Assembly: GCA_902779075.1 (NCBI GenBank)
Contig: CACZAK010000033.1
Location: forward strand, 1 to 34,311
DNA from: an uncultured bacterium
GTDB taxonomy: Bacteria > Verrucomicrobiota > Kiritimatiellia > RFP12 > UBA1067
Length of the DNA stretch: 34,311 bases
Direction: 5' to 3'
Both the position numbers and the translations under genes were made by a program. The notes under the pieces are model-generated. The model was not told the origin of the DNA and did not search any database. It saw only the letters and a list, made by a program, of their open reading frames with translations. Shown here piece by piece: positions 28,201-34,311 of the stretch (position 1 is its first letter; every line of letters starts with the position of its first letter).

Positions 28201-28261
28201 GGTTGTCGAGTCCGACGGCCTCAAGCTTGAACCGAACGGTTTCACCGTCTACGTGCGGTAA
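22241..28261 (+). CDS. Exported LamG/PA14-like mosaic surface protein (paralog B)
   Basis: This 2006-residue protein starts at ATG 22241 just after an AGGAGG Shine-Dalgarno. Residues 1 to about 22 form a signal peptide (ending ITASA, then APELVHRWSF). It repeats the plan of paralog A: LamG about 25-248, 'WTGAVDDDATNAANW' near 264, galactose-binding-like module about 640-785, passenger repeat (WKTGKGKLVMSKANSGFGAG), PA14-like about 1227-1383 (YDGWFYV...YDDYFGFAIDG), and a near-identical C-terminal ~280 residues ending NGFTVYVR. Two modules absent from A are inserted: a jelly-roll-like 'PAEYQPIEYIESSG' module at about 357-554, also found at the start of the 30316 protein, and a LamG-like module at about 1450-1654 (AIFWLDASDAST ... 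CFSRDLSDAERIAVTEYLQ). It lacks A's second galactose-binding-like module. A surface adhesion or glycan-binding role is inferred. Confidence 0.9.
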   Translation: MRTIIRAVALLTTASATITASAAPELVHRWSFNGDYTDSIGGTSATTIGSAVAFNDGNTAVVMSGDGNSTGSLNLGTDMLPTDVREVTVEIWATQTAVKNWARLIDYGPNNQNYFICVWNNGTDASRGWVKVAKGNASYMDQDGGVSPITLNTQYHFSFVFKMNADGSSTIRWARRNASTGAVERNGVAEVQNWNLTDFASPKLYIGHSQYTADADANAIYDEVRVWKGGLTDEQLTTSAASGPDVLPDVGTSTTIGTARWTGAVDDDATNAANWTPSAPDANTFAVFSGDFAAQIPSGAAFTCAGVVFEDARLTADCDWRGLVAKIKSGTLDLAGHALKVSQIDGIGTITEGGVPAEYQPIEYIESSGAQWINTGFTPSCNDRIELKLRFANKSGTQCLWCSRGTSTSASTFTSFMINGDKLRFDRNTNTSGGQVLSPTAGADQTVIADGYTLQCTLDGNNAGVMAGKGGFTPGSPLVLFASHTAANNLTPTTGMGNWASYRFYSLKVYDWDGGLKCDFIPVKRVSDDEPGIYDRISGTFAANMTATPFSVGAETTIAAVTGGELEIEVPSGVSTANNGVRIGGSVKVKKTGAGTFVVKTPMENGGGTDFVAGTLDIAGNHVKVNGLGGAGTITTSASLLKNPGFEEDVLASGAYVYKSPSYWNSSGKVHMYKNNPDIGNRQQNGSNWCYLEGDGRISQRFALSAPTHCRLSLNMATWNNAGSYSRSSGNITIDGTAVYTWSSIGDYYTATKTAEFDLAAGFHTISIGATSSSTAIDNIRLEGGTVLEVNVPEGVTNDNVNVAITGGANMQVWKTGKGKLVMSKANSGFGAGGRRSWSASMVVKEGVVKQTSSEGTASCGAQYGTIIVEDGAQFDLAGRIYHDYDYDLTGSGPDGTGALVNSGVVSNPWLVGGSNRAYLQDIRLSGDTTLGGPQAWALLFYNYVAEHTLYMNGHTLSIKGVNLYGVSIAYSGSGRIVVEDDATFELCRSTKTAPDCDFEVKGTLSQNGAGLTAVKSLVFDSTGTYSSTSASPVSFEVRTIYAPPTAAASGSAATQPTVTLGAAGYFETTLDISSFSTVFDGTTTTFYPGTALTVRLGSRTFTEPTTKLVSWTAKPEITDLIADGENLEGISLGMTDDGLYAYKLDADRPATARWTGGGNVSNLRDPANWSCFNLYGDALANMAPTNFTTVVVDGTTTFSIPDGVTDFPWKTVQFGSTSPAATQWGRIYYGSDRSGFSNTSYLDYPLYTYTLRGVGDISGIDGGSTAWQASYLDLAQLRYDGWFYVTAAQAGAWHIRQKYDDYFGFAIDGKWVLTNPTYTVVVESDCEVTEGWHRFTIICGDTYGGQGSNGMTAGGASVPMAIAINGGTEIAFSAANFQMGSGSNVITLDCDCDWRALGRVHLVNGASVNLNGHKLKVANIDADADCLGSTVTSPLALDRTVTPPEALNDAIFWLDASDASTLAVGSDGKVSTWTSKSSDGRVATASGVNPTYDTTTYGIPTVDFGDIASNKDMTYTRLTNIKTVFWVIKIEKAQRAFLLGDKNGGNGVYNFHRGTGGQYGNSQHAKFDRFWNGLYEVDWKNDYPEEDGFEVLCVKLTQNCCSDSLTYDRGTGIDSGGRNGGRQLSELICFSRDLSDAERIAVTEYLQRKWKGKAPGELHIDVPQGESLVFNGNVSLAGNVQLVKEGEGLLTQSTVVRHVGGTHVAEGEFDMGCSRGIGRRGEVTIDEGAVFNIKSYGDFYNHLFVLNGGTFRNTGSDVGSGTAQLKYMLLTTNSTLDIQNNYGFIGNGYTRSILDLGGYTLTVNLNSGGKLFYLYNTEVRNGVLDITDGGWLETGNAGVTATDATIKCRAAMRANGAVDVRDYVAYRETSKHNEGTAAFKVRGTFTPMTDTFYGCQMQNGSTVDLSARTTVWNTTTAAASEAKGSTTVTFADGATVYIDFTAGRPALKQILDANNKYIVRWTAETAPSGTVTFKPSAALRSLGYRVVVESDGLKLEPNGFTVYVR
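25541..25882 (+). repeat. Inter-gene direct repeat, block 1 in paralog B
   Basis: Partner of 19309-19650 (offset 6232), coding for the passenger unit before the PA14-like domain. Confidence 0.75.
27596..27995 (+). repeat. Inter-gene direct repeat, block 2 in paralog B
   Basis: Partner of 21241-21640 (offset 6355), nearly identical at DNA level and coding for the shared C-terminal region. Confidence 0.8.
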
Positions 28262-28269
28262 CGTCTCGC

Positions 28270-28290
28270 GGGCCGCGACAAGCGCGGCCC
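28270..28290. repeat. GC-rich hairpin after paralog B
   Basis: GGGCCGCG (28270-28277) and CGCGGCCC (28283-28290) form a perfect 8-bp stem around ACAAG, nine bases past the stop codon. It may act in termination although no T-run follows. In reverse complement it matches the REP-like core at 22101-22120. Confidence 0.45.
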
Positions 28291-28332
28291 CTCCGCTGCT
28301 TCTCACGGGGGGGCGAGCGTCCCCGCAAGCCG

Positions 28333-28369
28333 TAATTCCCCGCTTGAGTGCGGGGAATTATGCTATAAT
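28333..28369 (+). promoter_or_regulatory. Extended -10 promoter with abutting 11-bp palindrome
   Basis: TAATTCCCCGC (28333-28343) and GCGGGGAATTA (28350-28360) form a perfect 11-bp inverted repeat with a 6-base loop. It is followed at once by TGC plus TATAAT (28364-28369), an extended -10 box. ATG 28377 is 7 bases after the -10, so the transcript is probably leaderless. The palindrome covers the usual -35 area and could be an operator; TTGAGT in its loop is only 14 bases from the -10. Confidence 0.5.
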
Positions 28370-28376
28370 ATCCGCC

Positions 28377-29999
28377 ATGCGCAAAACCAGGCCCATAAAG
28401 GTCCCCACGACGGGAGTGTTCGACTTCGTGACGCTGATCACGAGCAAGAAGGGAAAATACGTCGATAAGACGGCGCTTCTCTACAAGCTCGCGAACGACG
28501 CCGACCAGCAGCTCTTCATCTCGCGTCCGCGCCGATTCGGCAAGTCGCTCATGCTCTCGACCCTCAAGGCGATGTTCGAGGGCCGGCGTAAGCTTTTCAA
28601 GGGTCTCGCCATCGACAAGCTGCCGTGGGAGGGGTGGAAGAAGCCGACGCCCGTGTACAGCTTCACGATGGGCGACGTGTCCGGCGAGAACTACGACGAG
28701 ATCAAGGAGCAGCTGGGGGAACTGGTTGACGAACTGTACGTCCAGGCGGGAATTCCAGTTCCCGAAAAGGGCACTGTTCCGGGGAAGTTCAGGAAGTTCA
28801 TCCTCGCCGCCGCGAAAAAGTCCCCGACTGGGAAGGTTGTGATCCTCGTCGACGAATACGACGAGCCGGTTGCCGCGTTTCTTGACGACGTCAAGACGTT
28901 GAAGCGTGTCCGTAAACTTCTTCACGACTTTTACGAGAAGCTGAAATTCAGTTCCGATTCGATTCGCTTCCTGCTGATGACCGGCGTCACGAAGCTGACG
29001 AAACTCTCGGTGTTCTCTGGGCTGAACCACCTGAAGGACCGCTCGACGGATGCTCGTTTCGCCACTCTTCTCGGCTACACGCCGGATGAACTGGACGACC
29101 CCCTGCGCGAGAACGTCGAAGCGTTTGGCGCGAAGAACGGCATGGACTTCAACGCCGCGAAGGGGGCGATTCTTTCATGGTACGATGGTTACCGGTTCTC
29201 GCCGGGGTGTGAGGGACGCGTCTGCAACCCCGTGTCGCTTGGAAATGCGCTTGAGACAGGGGAACTCAAAGGCTACTGGGAGTCGACGGGCAAGACGACG
29301 CTTGTCATCGATCGCATAAAGAAGGCGGGCAAACTTCCCGAAGACCTTGAGAACGTTCCGGCGCGTCCGATCACACTTGACGTTTGCGACGCAGAAACGC
29401 TGCCCATGGCGTCACTCCTTTATCAGGGCGGTTACCTCACAATCAAGGAGGTAATTCCACCTCCCAGGAATTCCGACGGACAGCCGATCGGGAGCGAGTC
29501 GTATATTCTCGCGCCGCCGAACCTTGAGGTGCGGGAAGCGCTGAAGAGCGGGTACATTTCGCAGGTCATGGGAATTGAGGAGGAATCCTTCAATCCGCTT
29601 GTGGACCAGGCCAGGCGTCTGATCGCCTTGGGCGACATCCGTGAGGTCGTCGAGACGATGCTCTTCTCGCTTTATGCGCAGATTCCGCCAGATTGGCGGA
29701 TCAAGGATGAGGCTGAGGCGAAGCGCTACTTCCTTCTATTTTGCGCGATGCTCGGCGCGAATCCAGCGCCGGAGTTTGCGTCCGTGCGCGGCTACGCCGA
29801 CGCGGTGATAGAGACGCCGAAGGCGGTTTACGTGTTCGAGTTCAAGTACCGCAAGAGTGCGAAGGCGGCGATACGGCAGATACGCGAGCGCGACTACGCG
29901 GCGAAGTGGGCCGGCGGCAAACGCCCCGTCACGCTCATTGGCATCAACTTCAATCCGAAGAAGCGCAACATCGACATGCCCATCGTCGAACCATTGTGA
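28377..29999 (+). CDS. AAA-ATPase-like / PD-(D/E)XK nuclease-domain protein
   Basis: This 540-residue protein has the two-domain layout of the AAA-ATPase-like (PF09820) plus PDDEXK_9 (PF08011, DUF1703) family, at the usual length. The ATPase part has a Walker A variant, SRPRRFGKS (GKS at 55-57), a Walker B VVILVDEYDEP (154-164), and the family's LLMTGVTKLTKLSVFSGLNHL sensor-like segment (199-219). A YQGGYLTIK block is near 349-357. The C-terminal nuclease-like part keeps Asp475 (GYADAVIE) and Glu488-x-Lys490 (FEFKYRK), consistent with an intact PD-(D/E)XK core. It is cytosolic, with no signal peptide. The family is expanded in Bacteroidetes and related genomes; its biological role is unproven, with roles in DNA metabolism or defence suggested. 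I place the start at 28377 rather than the earlier in-frame ATG 28188, which lies inside the preceding gene. No Shine-Dalgarno is seen, fitting leaderless translation. Confidence 0.92.
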   Translation: MRKTRPIKVPTTGVFDFVTLITSKKGKYVDKTALLYKLANDADQQLFISRPRRFGKSLMLSTLKAMFEGRRKLFKGLAIDKLPWEGWKKPTPVYSFTMGDVSGENYDEIKEQLGELVDELYVQAGIPVPEKGTVPGKFRKFILAAAKKSPTGKVVILVDEYDEPVAAFLDDVKTLKRVRKLLHDFYEKLKFSSDSIRFLLMTGVTKLTKLSVFSGLNHLKDRSTDARFATLLGYTPDELDDPLRENVEAFGAKNGMDFNAAKGAILSWYDGYRFSPGCEGRVCNPVSLGNALETGELKGYWESTGKTTLVIDRIKKAGKLPEDLENVPARPITLDVCDAETLPMASLLYQGGYLTIKEVIPPPRNSDGQPIGSESYILAPPNLEVREALKSGYISQVMGIEEESFNPLVDQARRLIALGDIREVVETMLFSLYAQIPPDWRIKDEAEAKRYFLLFCAMLGANPAPEFASVRGYADAVIETPKAVYVFEFKYRKSAKAAIRQIRERDYAAKWAGGKRPVTLIGINFNPKKRNIDMPIVEPL

Positions 30000-30020
30000 G
30001 TGGCTGCGCTTTTGTGATTA

Positions 30021-30161
30021 GAAACAACCTGAACAACTGGTAAAAACAACTTTGAGGTGCGCGGGCTAACTCGCCCGCGCATCTTATCCATTTGTTTTCG
30101 TGAATGGGCACGGGCGAGTTAGCCCGTGCGCCAAAGGCAAGTTGTTTCAAATAGTTGTTTC
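30021..30161. repeat. Nested palindromic intergenic element
   Basis: Outer arms GAAACAAC (30021-30028) and GTTGTTTC (30154-30161), and inner arms AAACAACTT (30044-30052) and AAGTTGTTT (30139-30147), flank two perfect 8-bp hairpins. These are GCGCGGGC/GCCCGCGC (30059-30080, loop TAACTC) and GCACGGGC/GCCCGTGC (30108-30129, loop GAGTTA). The two hairpins are reverse-complement versions of each other. The arrangement resembles a BIME, i.e. paired inverted REP palindromes. The rest of the 30000-30315 gap holds the next gene's promoter. Confidence 0.65.
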
Positions 30162-30219
30162 CAATCATCAGAAGGCTCGGCGGTGAATTATGCAGATGCG
30201 CCCGCTTGTCGCGAGCCCG

Positions 30220-30258
30220 ATTTTCGGCTTGCGGGCGGCGGTGAAATTGTGGTACAAT
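30220..30258 (+). promoter_or_regulatory. Shared surface-gene promoter element, copy 4
   Basis: The exact 19-bp element is at 30220-30238. TTGCGG (30229-30234), an 18-base spacer and TACAAT (30253-30258) give the strongest -10 of the four copies. The leader from CGTTCAACTGG through CAGTTACAAAGAGGAAAA closely matches that of the 4382 gene. Confidence 0.6.
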
Positions 30259-30315
30259 TGCAACCGTTCAACTGGCCAAGAAGGAATCTTCTACAGTTAC
30301 AAAGAGGAAAAAACG

Positions 30316-33300
30316 ATGGAAAAACCTAACTGCAACTCCCGTAGGGGGGGGGCGAAAACTTCTAGTTTCGCTCGTTTTGTTGTTTTGGCTCTTGCGGGTG
30401 CGGCGGGTGCGCTGTCGGCGCGCGCGGCGCTGCCGGCGGAGTACCAGCAGCTCGAGTACATCCAGGCGAGCGGACAGTGCCGGATCAAGACCAGCGTCAC
30501 GCCCGCCTACAACGACAAGGTGGAGATGACGTGGATGCCGACGACCGTGAGCGGCAACCAGACCCTCTGGTGTTCGCGCACATCCACGTCGAAACAGTTT
30601 ACGGGCTTCATGATCAACGCCACATTCCGCTTCGACCGCGGCGACGGCACGGGCGGGCAGAAGACGAGCGCAACCGCGTTCGTCGCCAACACGCGCTACT
30701 CGATTGTCGCCGACTACGGCGCAGGCGTCAGCACCATCTCGAACGACGTGACGCGCACGCAGGTGACGACGGTCTCGAATAGCACCGGTTCCTACACCGC
30801 CGGCTCGGTGCTCGCGATCTTCGGTTCTCACGGCGCTTCTATCAACGAAGGCCTCGGCAACTGGGGCTCCTACCGCCTCTATTCGTTCAAGTTGCGCAAT
30901 TCGAGCGGCGCGCTCCGCCTCGACCTCGTACCCGCCAAGCGCCTTTCGGACGATACTCTCGGCGTCTATGATATGGTCAACGGCGACTTTCTGACGAACG
31001 ACAAGTCCGGCTCGTTCATCGCGGGCCCCAATGTCGGAAACGCCTACACGTGGATCGGCGGCGCGAGCGGAAACCTCTCCACCGCCGCGAACTGGTCGCC
31101 CGCGCCCGCCGGTGCGTTCACCGCCGCCGACGAGCTGATCGTGAACGACGCGGCTGAAATCACGGTCGATGCCGCAGCGACCGTCCGCAAGGTCACCATC
31201 AATTCGCCGGACGCCGTTTCGTTCGCTGGCACAGCCGCTCTCACCGTTGACCAGATTGCCAATGTCGGCGCGGGCACGGCGACGTTCGGCTGCCCCGTCA
31301 ACTTCTCCGGTATGTACTACGTGGAGAAGATCGGCGAGCTCAAGTTCCCCGGCGGCGCGACCGCCACGTATCCCGATCCCCTCATGCGCACGTCCGCCAG
31401 TACCGCGAACGCGCGCACGCTCGACGGCGAATTCACCTTCACAGCGGACTGGATCGTCAACAACGTGGGCGATTATCCGTGGATTGTCGCGTCCAACTCC
31501 GTCGTGCGCGGACAGAACTTCTCCGGTACGCAGACCTCCCATCACCGCATCCTCCGCGTGGAGGAGACCGGCTACGCCTGCTTCACCACCATCACGAACG
31601 GCTGGGATCGCGGCGACATCGACATCGACGGTCTCCTCGAGGCCACCGAGGAGATGATCGTGCGTACGAAGCCGTCGTCTGCGTCCGACGTGTCCCACTT
31701 CGGTCGATCGGGCAACATCGGCACGGTCAAGGCCAAGCGCATCGCGAAGGCGGAACACGCTGTTGCCCAGACGCTCATCCCCAATCTCATCGTTGGTTCT
31801 GGTGGAATCGGCAGCGTCTGCAAGGACTACATCTGGCGTTTTGAAGTCGATACCACGATCACCGCAATGGATGATTTCGAGGTTATTGCTGTTTATCGGT
31901 CTGACGGACTCCACGACTGGGGCATTGGCAGCAACGGCTCCATTCCCGTCACCATCACGTTCAACGTACCGGAAGGAAAGACAGTTACATACGGCACCGG
32001 ATTCTCCGGCACGACCTGCACGATACGCAAGACGGGGGCCGGCACGCTAGTGATGGGCAACACCTTTGACGGGAACACGGGCTTCGTGAAACAGTATGCG
32101 GGCGGCACGGTGATTGAAGAGGGCACGGTGCGGCTCGTGGCGGACGGACAGCTCGGCACCGGTCCTGTGACGATTGCGGACGGTGCGCGGCTTGAGGTCG
32201 CAGACGGCGTTGCAATGTCCAACCAGGTGGATGGAGAAGGGACGCTTGCGCTTGCCGACGGCGTAACACTCACCATGGGCAACGTCCCGTGGAGCGTCGG
32301 CACGGTGGAAGTCGCCTCGGGCGCGAACATTTCCGTCACGAACTCCATTCCCGGCGCGTTCGCGTTCCTCACGGGCGTGAGCGCCTCTGATCTCGCGAGC
32401 TTCTCGTTCGGCGACTATCCGCTTACCATTGCCGGCGATACGCTCTGCTATGTGGGTGAAACGACGGGTGCGTACGTGTGGAACGGCGCGAGCGGCGCGG
32501 ACTGGTCCGCGCCGGGCAGCTGGCTCGTCGATGGCGCGGTCCCTGCGGCGGCCCCCGCCTCGACCGACACCGTCATCTTCCAGAACGCCTCGCCCATTGC
32601 GGTCGGCGGCATGGACCCGCTCACGGTCGCGAAGATCGTCACGCTCTCCGATGACGAGGTCACGTTCAACTGCCCCGTGCAGTTCGCGGGGACGTACCTC
32701 GTGGAGAACGCGGCGGTCGCGCCTGTGTTCGCGGGCGGCGCGACGGCGACGTATCCCGACGCCTCGCTTACGGGCATGAACATCGCAAGCCATGCGTTTC
32801 GCGGCACGGTCACCTTCACGGAGGACTGGACGATTCCGGCGCAGGCAAGCGGAAAGCCTTTTGTTCTAGAAGCGAATTCCACCATCGACGGAAAGAACCT
32901 GTACGGCACGTCAAGTGCCCAGATTTCCTTTACTGTCGGCGAGAATGCCACGGCGACATTCGATGCCATCGAACTTTCCAACAATCTGGTGTTCAAGCTT
33001 GCCGGCGGGCGACTCGTCGCGAGGGGCGACGTCACGATGTCCAGCCTTAATGTTGGCAGCAGCACCGGCAACGTCGGCACCTTGGAGGCGAACGGCATTT
33101 ACAAAAGCGCACGTGCCGGCAACATCAACCTCTACGTGACGAATTTCGTCGTCGGTGCGGGCGGCTTCGGAATGTACCGTGCAGACTACAACTTCCAGTT
33201 CAACGTGAACGCGCGGCTCACGGCAAAAGACAACCTGACGATCCACGTGCCGCCGACCTCCGATGGTTCGAAGGAAAACGACTGGGGCCTCAACCTGAAC

Positions 33301-33681
33301 AGCAAGACGCTGACGATCGACACCGCCGGACATACAATCACTTTCAATTCCTGCACCACTGCCAATGCCGGCGTTATCGTGAAGGAAGGCGAAGGCGAGA
33401 TGATCATGCAGGACCGTCAGAAACAGCACACGGGCGGCACGATTCTGAACGGGGGCCTTACGACGGTGAAGCTCGCGGGCGCGCTCGGTTACGGCACCGC
33501 AACGGTGAACGACGGCGCGACGCTTTCCTTCGCCGACAATGTGGTAAACTTTGCCTACCCGATCATCGTGAACGCGGGCGGCACGCTCGCGAACGCGGCG
33601 ACGGTGGCGGATTCCTCCACGCTCACGCTCAACGCGGGGTCTCCGCCGGAACGCTCGCCCTGCCTTCCGAAGGTACGGTGA
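30316..33681 (+). CDS. Exported jelly-roll/passenger-repeat surface protein, N-terminal part (frameshifted)
   Basis: From ATG 30316, preceded by AGAGGA, this frame encodes 1121 residues. Residues 1-37 form a signal peptide (FVVLALAGAAGALSARA, then ALPAEYQ); the first codons (MEKPNCN) resemble those of the 4382 gene (MEKLICN). Residues about 41-239 are the 'LPAEYQQLEYI-ASG' jelly-roll-like module also inserted in the 2006-aa paralog (GNWGSYRLYSFKL ... LDLVPAKRLSDDTLGVYDMV). Then come passenger-like units: YTWIGGASGNLSTAANW near 243 and YVWNGASGADWSAPGSW near 719, with beta-helix sequence and an IRKTGAGTLVM repeat between. The last 14 residues (GSPPERSPCLPKVR) are out of character and end at TGA 33679-33681. 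The reading frame that continues the protein is one base away (see 33639-34311). A surface adhesion or binding role is inferred; no enzyme motif. Confidence 0.85.
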   Translation: MEKPNCNSRRGGAKTSSFARFVVLALAGAAGALSARAALPAEYQQLEYIQASGQCRIKTSVTPAYNDKVEMTWMPTTVSGNQTLWCSRTSTSKQFTGFMINATFRFDRGDGTGGQKTSATAFVANTRYSIVADYGAGVSTISNDVTRTQVTTVSNSTGSYTAGSVLAIFGSHGASINEGLGNWGSYRLYSFKLRNSSGALRLDLVPAKRLSDDTLGVYDMVNGDFLTNDKSGSFIAGPNVGNAYTWIGGASGNLSTAANWSPAPAGAFTAADELIVNDAAEITVDAAATVRKVTINSPDAVSFAGTAALTVDQIANVGAGTATFGCPVNFSGMYYVEKIGELKFPGGATATYPDPLMRTSASTANARTLDGEFTFTADWIVNNVGDYPWIVASNSVVRGQNFSGTQTSHHRILRVEETGYACFTTITNGWDRGDIDIDGLLEATEEMIVRTKPSSASDVSHFGRSGNIGTVKAKRIAKAEHAVAQTLIPNLIVGSGGIGSVCKDYIWRFEVDTTITAMDDFEVIAVYRSDGLHDWGIGSNGSIPVTITFNVPEGKTVTYGTGFSGTTCTIRKTGAGTLVMGNTFDGNTGFVKQYAGGTVIEEGTVRLVADGQLGTGPVTIADGARLEVADGVAMSNQVDGEGTLALADGVTLTMGNVPWSVGTVEVASGANISVTNSIPGAFAFLTGVSASDLASFSFGDYPLTIAGDTLCYVGETTGAYVWNGASGADWSAPGSWLVDGAVPAAAPASTDTVIFQNASPIAVGGMDPLTVAKIVTLSDDEVTFNCPVQFAGTYLVENAAVAPVFAGGATATYPDASLTGMNIASHAFRGTVTFTEDWTIPAQASGKPFVLEANSTIDGKNLYGTSSAQISFTVGENATATFDAIELSNNLVFKLAGGRLVARGDVTMSSLNVGSSTGNVGTLEANGIYKSARAGNINLYVTNFVVGAGGFGMYRADYNFQFNVNARLTAKDNLTIHVPPTSDGSKENDWGLNLNSKTLTIDTAGHTITFNSCTTANAGVIVKEGEGEMIMQDRQKQHTGGTILNGGLTTVKLAGALGYGTATVNDGATLSFADNVVNFAYPIIVNAGGTLANAATVADSSTLTLNAGSPPERSPCLPKVR

Positions 33682-34311
33682 CGGTTGACATGACGGACTT
33701 CACCTTCGTGAACGGCGTCGCGAATCCGGTTCTCTCCGGCGTGGCGGCAGGCGACGAGGCGAAGTTCTCGGCGCTCGTCCCGGCGGGCGTCACGGGTTCG
33801 TTCTCCGTCTCGGGCGGCATCCTCTCCTACACTGCGACGTCGGGCGGCAGCGCGGCGGCGGACCTCTTCTGGAATCCGGCTGGCGACGCCACGTGGTCAA
33901 CTGCTGTCGCGGCCTGGACGAACGCGGCGGGCGAACAGGTCTCGTTCGCGCCCTACGCGAACGCGACGGTCGCCGACGCGGCGACGATCGCGCTTCCCGC
34001 CGACGTTTCGGCGAACGACGTGACGATTTCCGCGGACGGCGACGTGGCGCTCAACGGTGCGGGCAAGCTCGGCGGTCCCGGCACGATCTACAAGAAGGGC
34101 GAGGGCACGTTCACGTTCAACGCAACGGGCGGACTCGACGCGCAGCCGATCGTCGTCTCGAACGGCGTGTTCAAAGTCGGCGACAGCCTCGCCGACCATG
34201 CGCTCGGCGCAACGGCGGACACGTCGCCCATCGTCGTTGCGGACGGCGGCACGCTCGACCTCAACTACAACGCGTCGTCCACCACCGACGACGCCCGCTC
34301 GAAAGTCACGC
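33639..34311 (+). CDS. Continuation of the 30316 surface protein in shifted frame (3' end outside window)
   Basis: From 33639 (codon GTC) this frame is open to the window edge, about 224 codons, with the same GC-ending codon use. It reads VSAGTLALPSEGTVTVDM, then a third passenger-like unit (LFWNPAGDATWSTAVAAWTN) and KKGEGTFTFN, a passenger-associated repeat. Restoring one G in the GGGG run at 33636-33639 joins it directly to the upstream frame (NAG-V-SAGTLALP). It is therefore the downstream part of the same gene rather than a separate one; it has no start codon or Shine-Dalgarno of its own. The C-terminus is not visible. Confidence 0.7.

Noticed and set aside
28188..28376. Upstream in-frame extension of the AAA-ATPase from ATG 28188
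   Set aside because: It would overlap the end of paralog B and read through a hairpin, the palindrome and the -10 box; family N-termini fit the start at 28377.
30021..30161. tRNA or attachment site
   Set aside because: No cloverleaf, no CCA-type end, no integrase nearby; the palindromes explain the structure better.
30190..30315. Upstream in-frame ATG for the 30316 gene
   Set aside because: The extension translates the shared promoter element and leader; the Shine-Dalgarno and signal peptide support 30316.

Overview
The window looks like one chromosomal segment from a GC-rich Gram-negative bacterium of the PVC superphylum, most likely an uncultivated gut or rumen Kiritimatiellota/Verrucomicrobiota-type organism. 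This is inferred from protein style, not from a marker gene: giant secreted beta-helix/LamG proteins with autotransporter-type passenger repeats, FISUMP and InlB-type domains, and an AAA-ATPase/PD-(D/E)XK fusion. No rRNA, tRNA, CRISPR array, transposase or integrase was found.

Layout. (1) 1-2960 is visibly AT-richer than the rest. It holds the 3' part of a cysteine-rich unknown protein, then two tandem paralogous lipoprotein genes. The last ~22 codons of the first protein recur as an orphan 23-codon ORF between the two lipoproteins, so the duplicated unit was 'tail + lipoprotein'. (2) 3018-3826 (minus strand) is an unknown gene broken by a frameshift. (3) 3827-4381 is intergenic, with a minus-strand promoter, a plus-strand promoter directly abutting a short signal-peptide-like ORF, a hairpin and the promoter of the next gene. 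(4) 4382-28261 is a co-oriented array of four large exported proteins: a 2923-aa LamG/DUF2341/passenger-repeat/PA14-like protein; a 1090-aa protein with two FISUMP domains around one InlB B-repeat; and two mosaic paralogs of 1750 and 2006 aa. (5) 28377-29999 is an AAA-ATPase/PD-(D/E)XK gene whose -10 box lies so close to the ATG that its mRNA is probably leaderless. (6) 30000-30315 carries a nested palindromic element. (7) From 30316 to the window edge is another large exported protein, interrupted by a one-base frameshift in a G run and running off the window.

How it fits together. The surface genes each have a good Shine-Dalgarno and a signal peptide. Four of them share an exact 19-bp upstream element containing the presumed -35 box, which suggests co-regulation or descent by duplication of promoter plus signal-peptide cassettes. 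The proteins are built from exchangeable jelly-roll/LamG, PA14-like and galactose-binding-like modules, consistent with adhesion or glycan binding at the cell surface. None of the complete ones shows a C-terminal beta-barrel or PEP-CTERM anchor; three end in a short hydrophobic strand closing with Arg. The AAA/PD-(D/E)XK gene is probably an independent accessory gene. No pathway, catalytic cluster or established defence system could be recognised.
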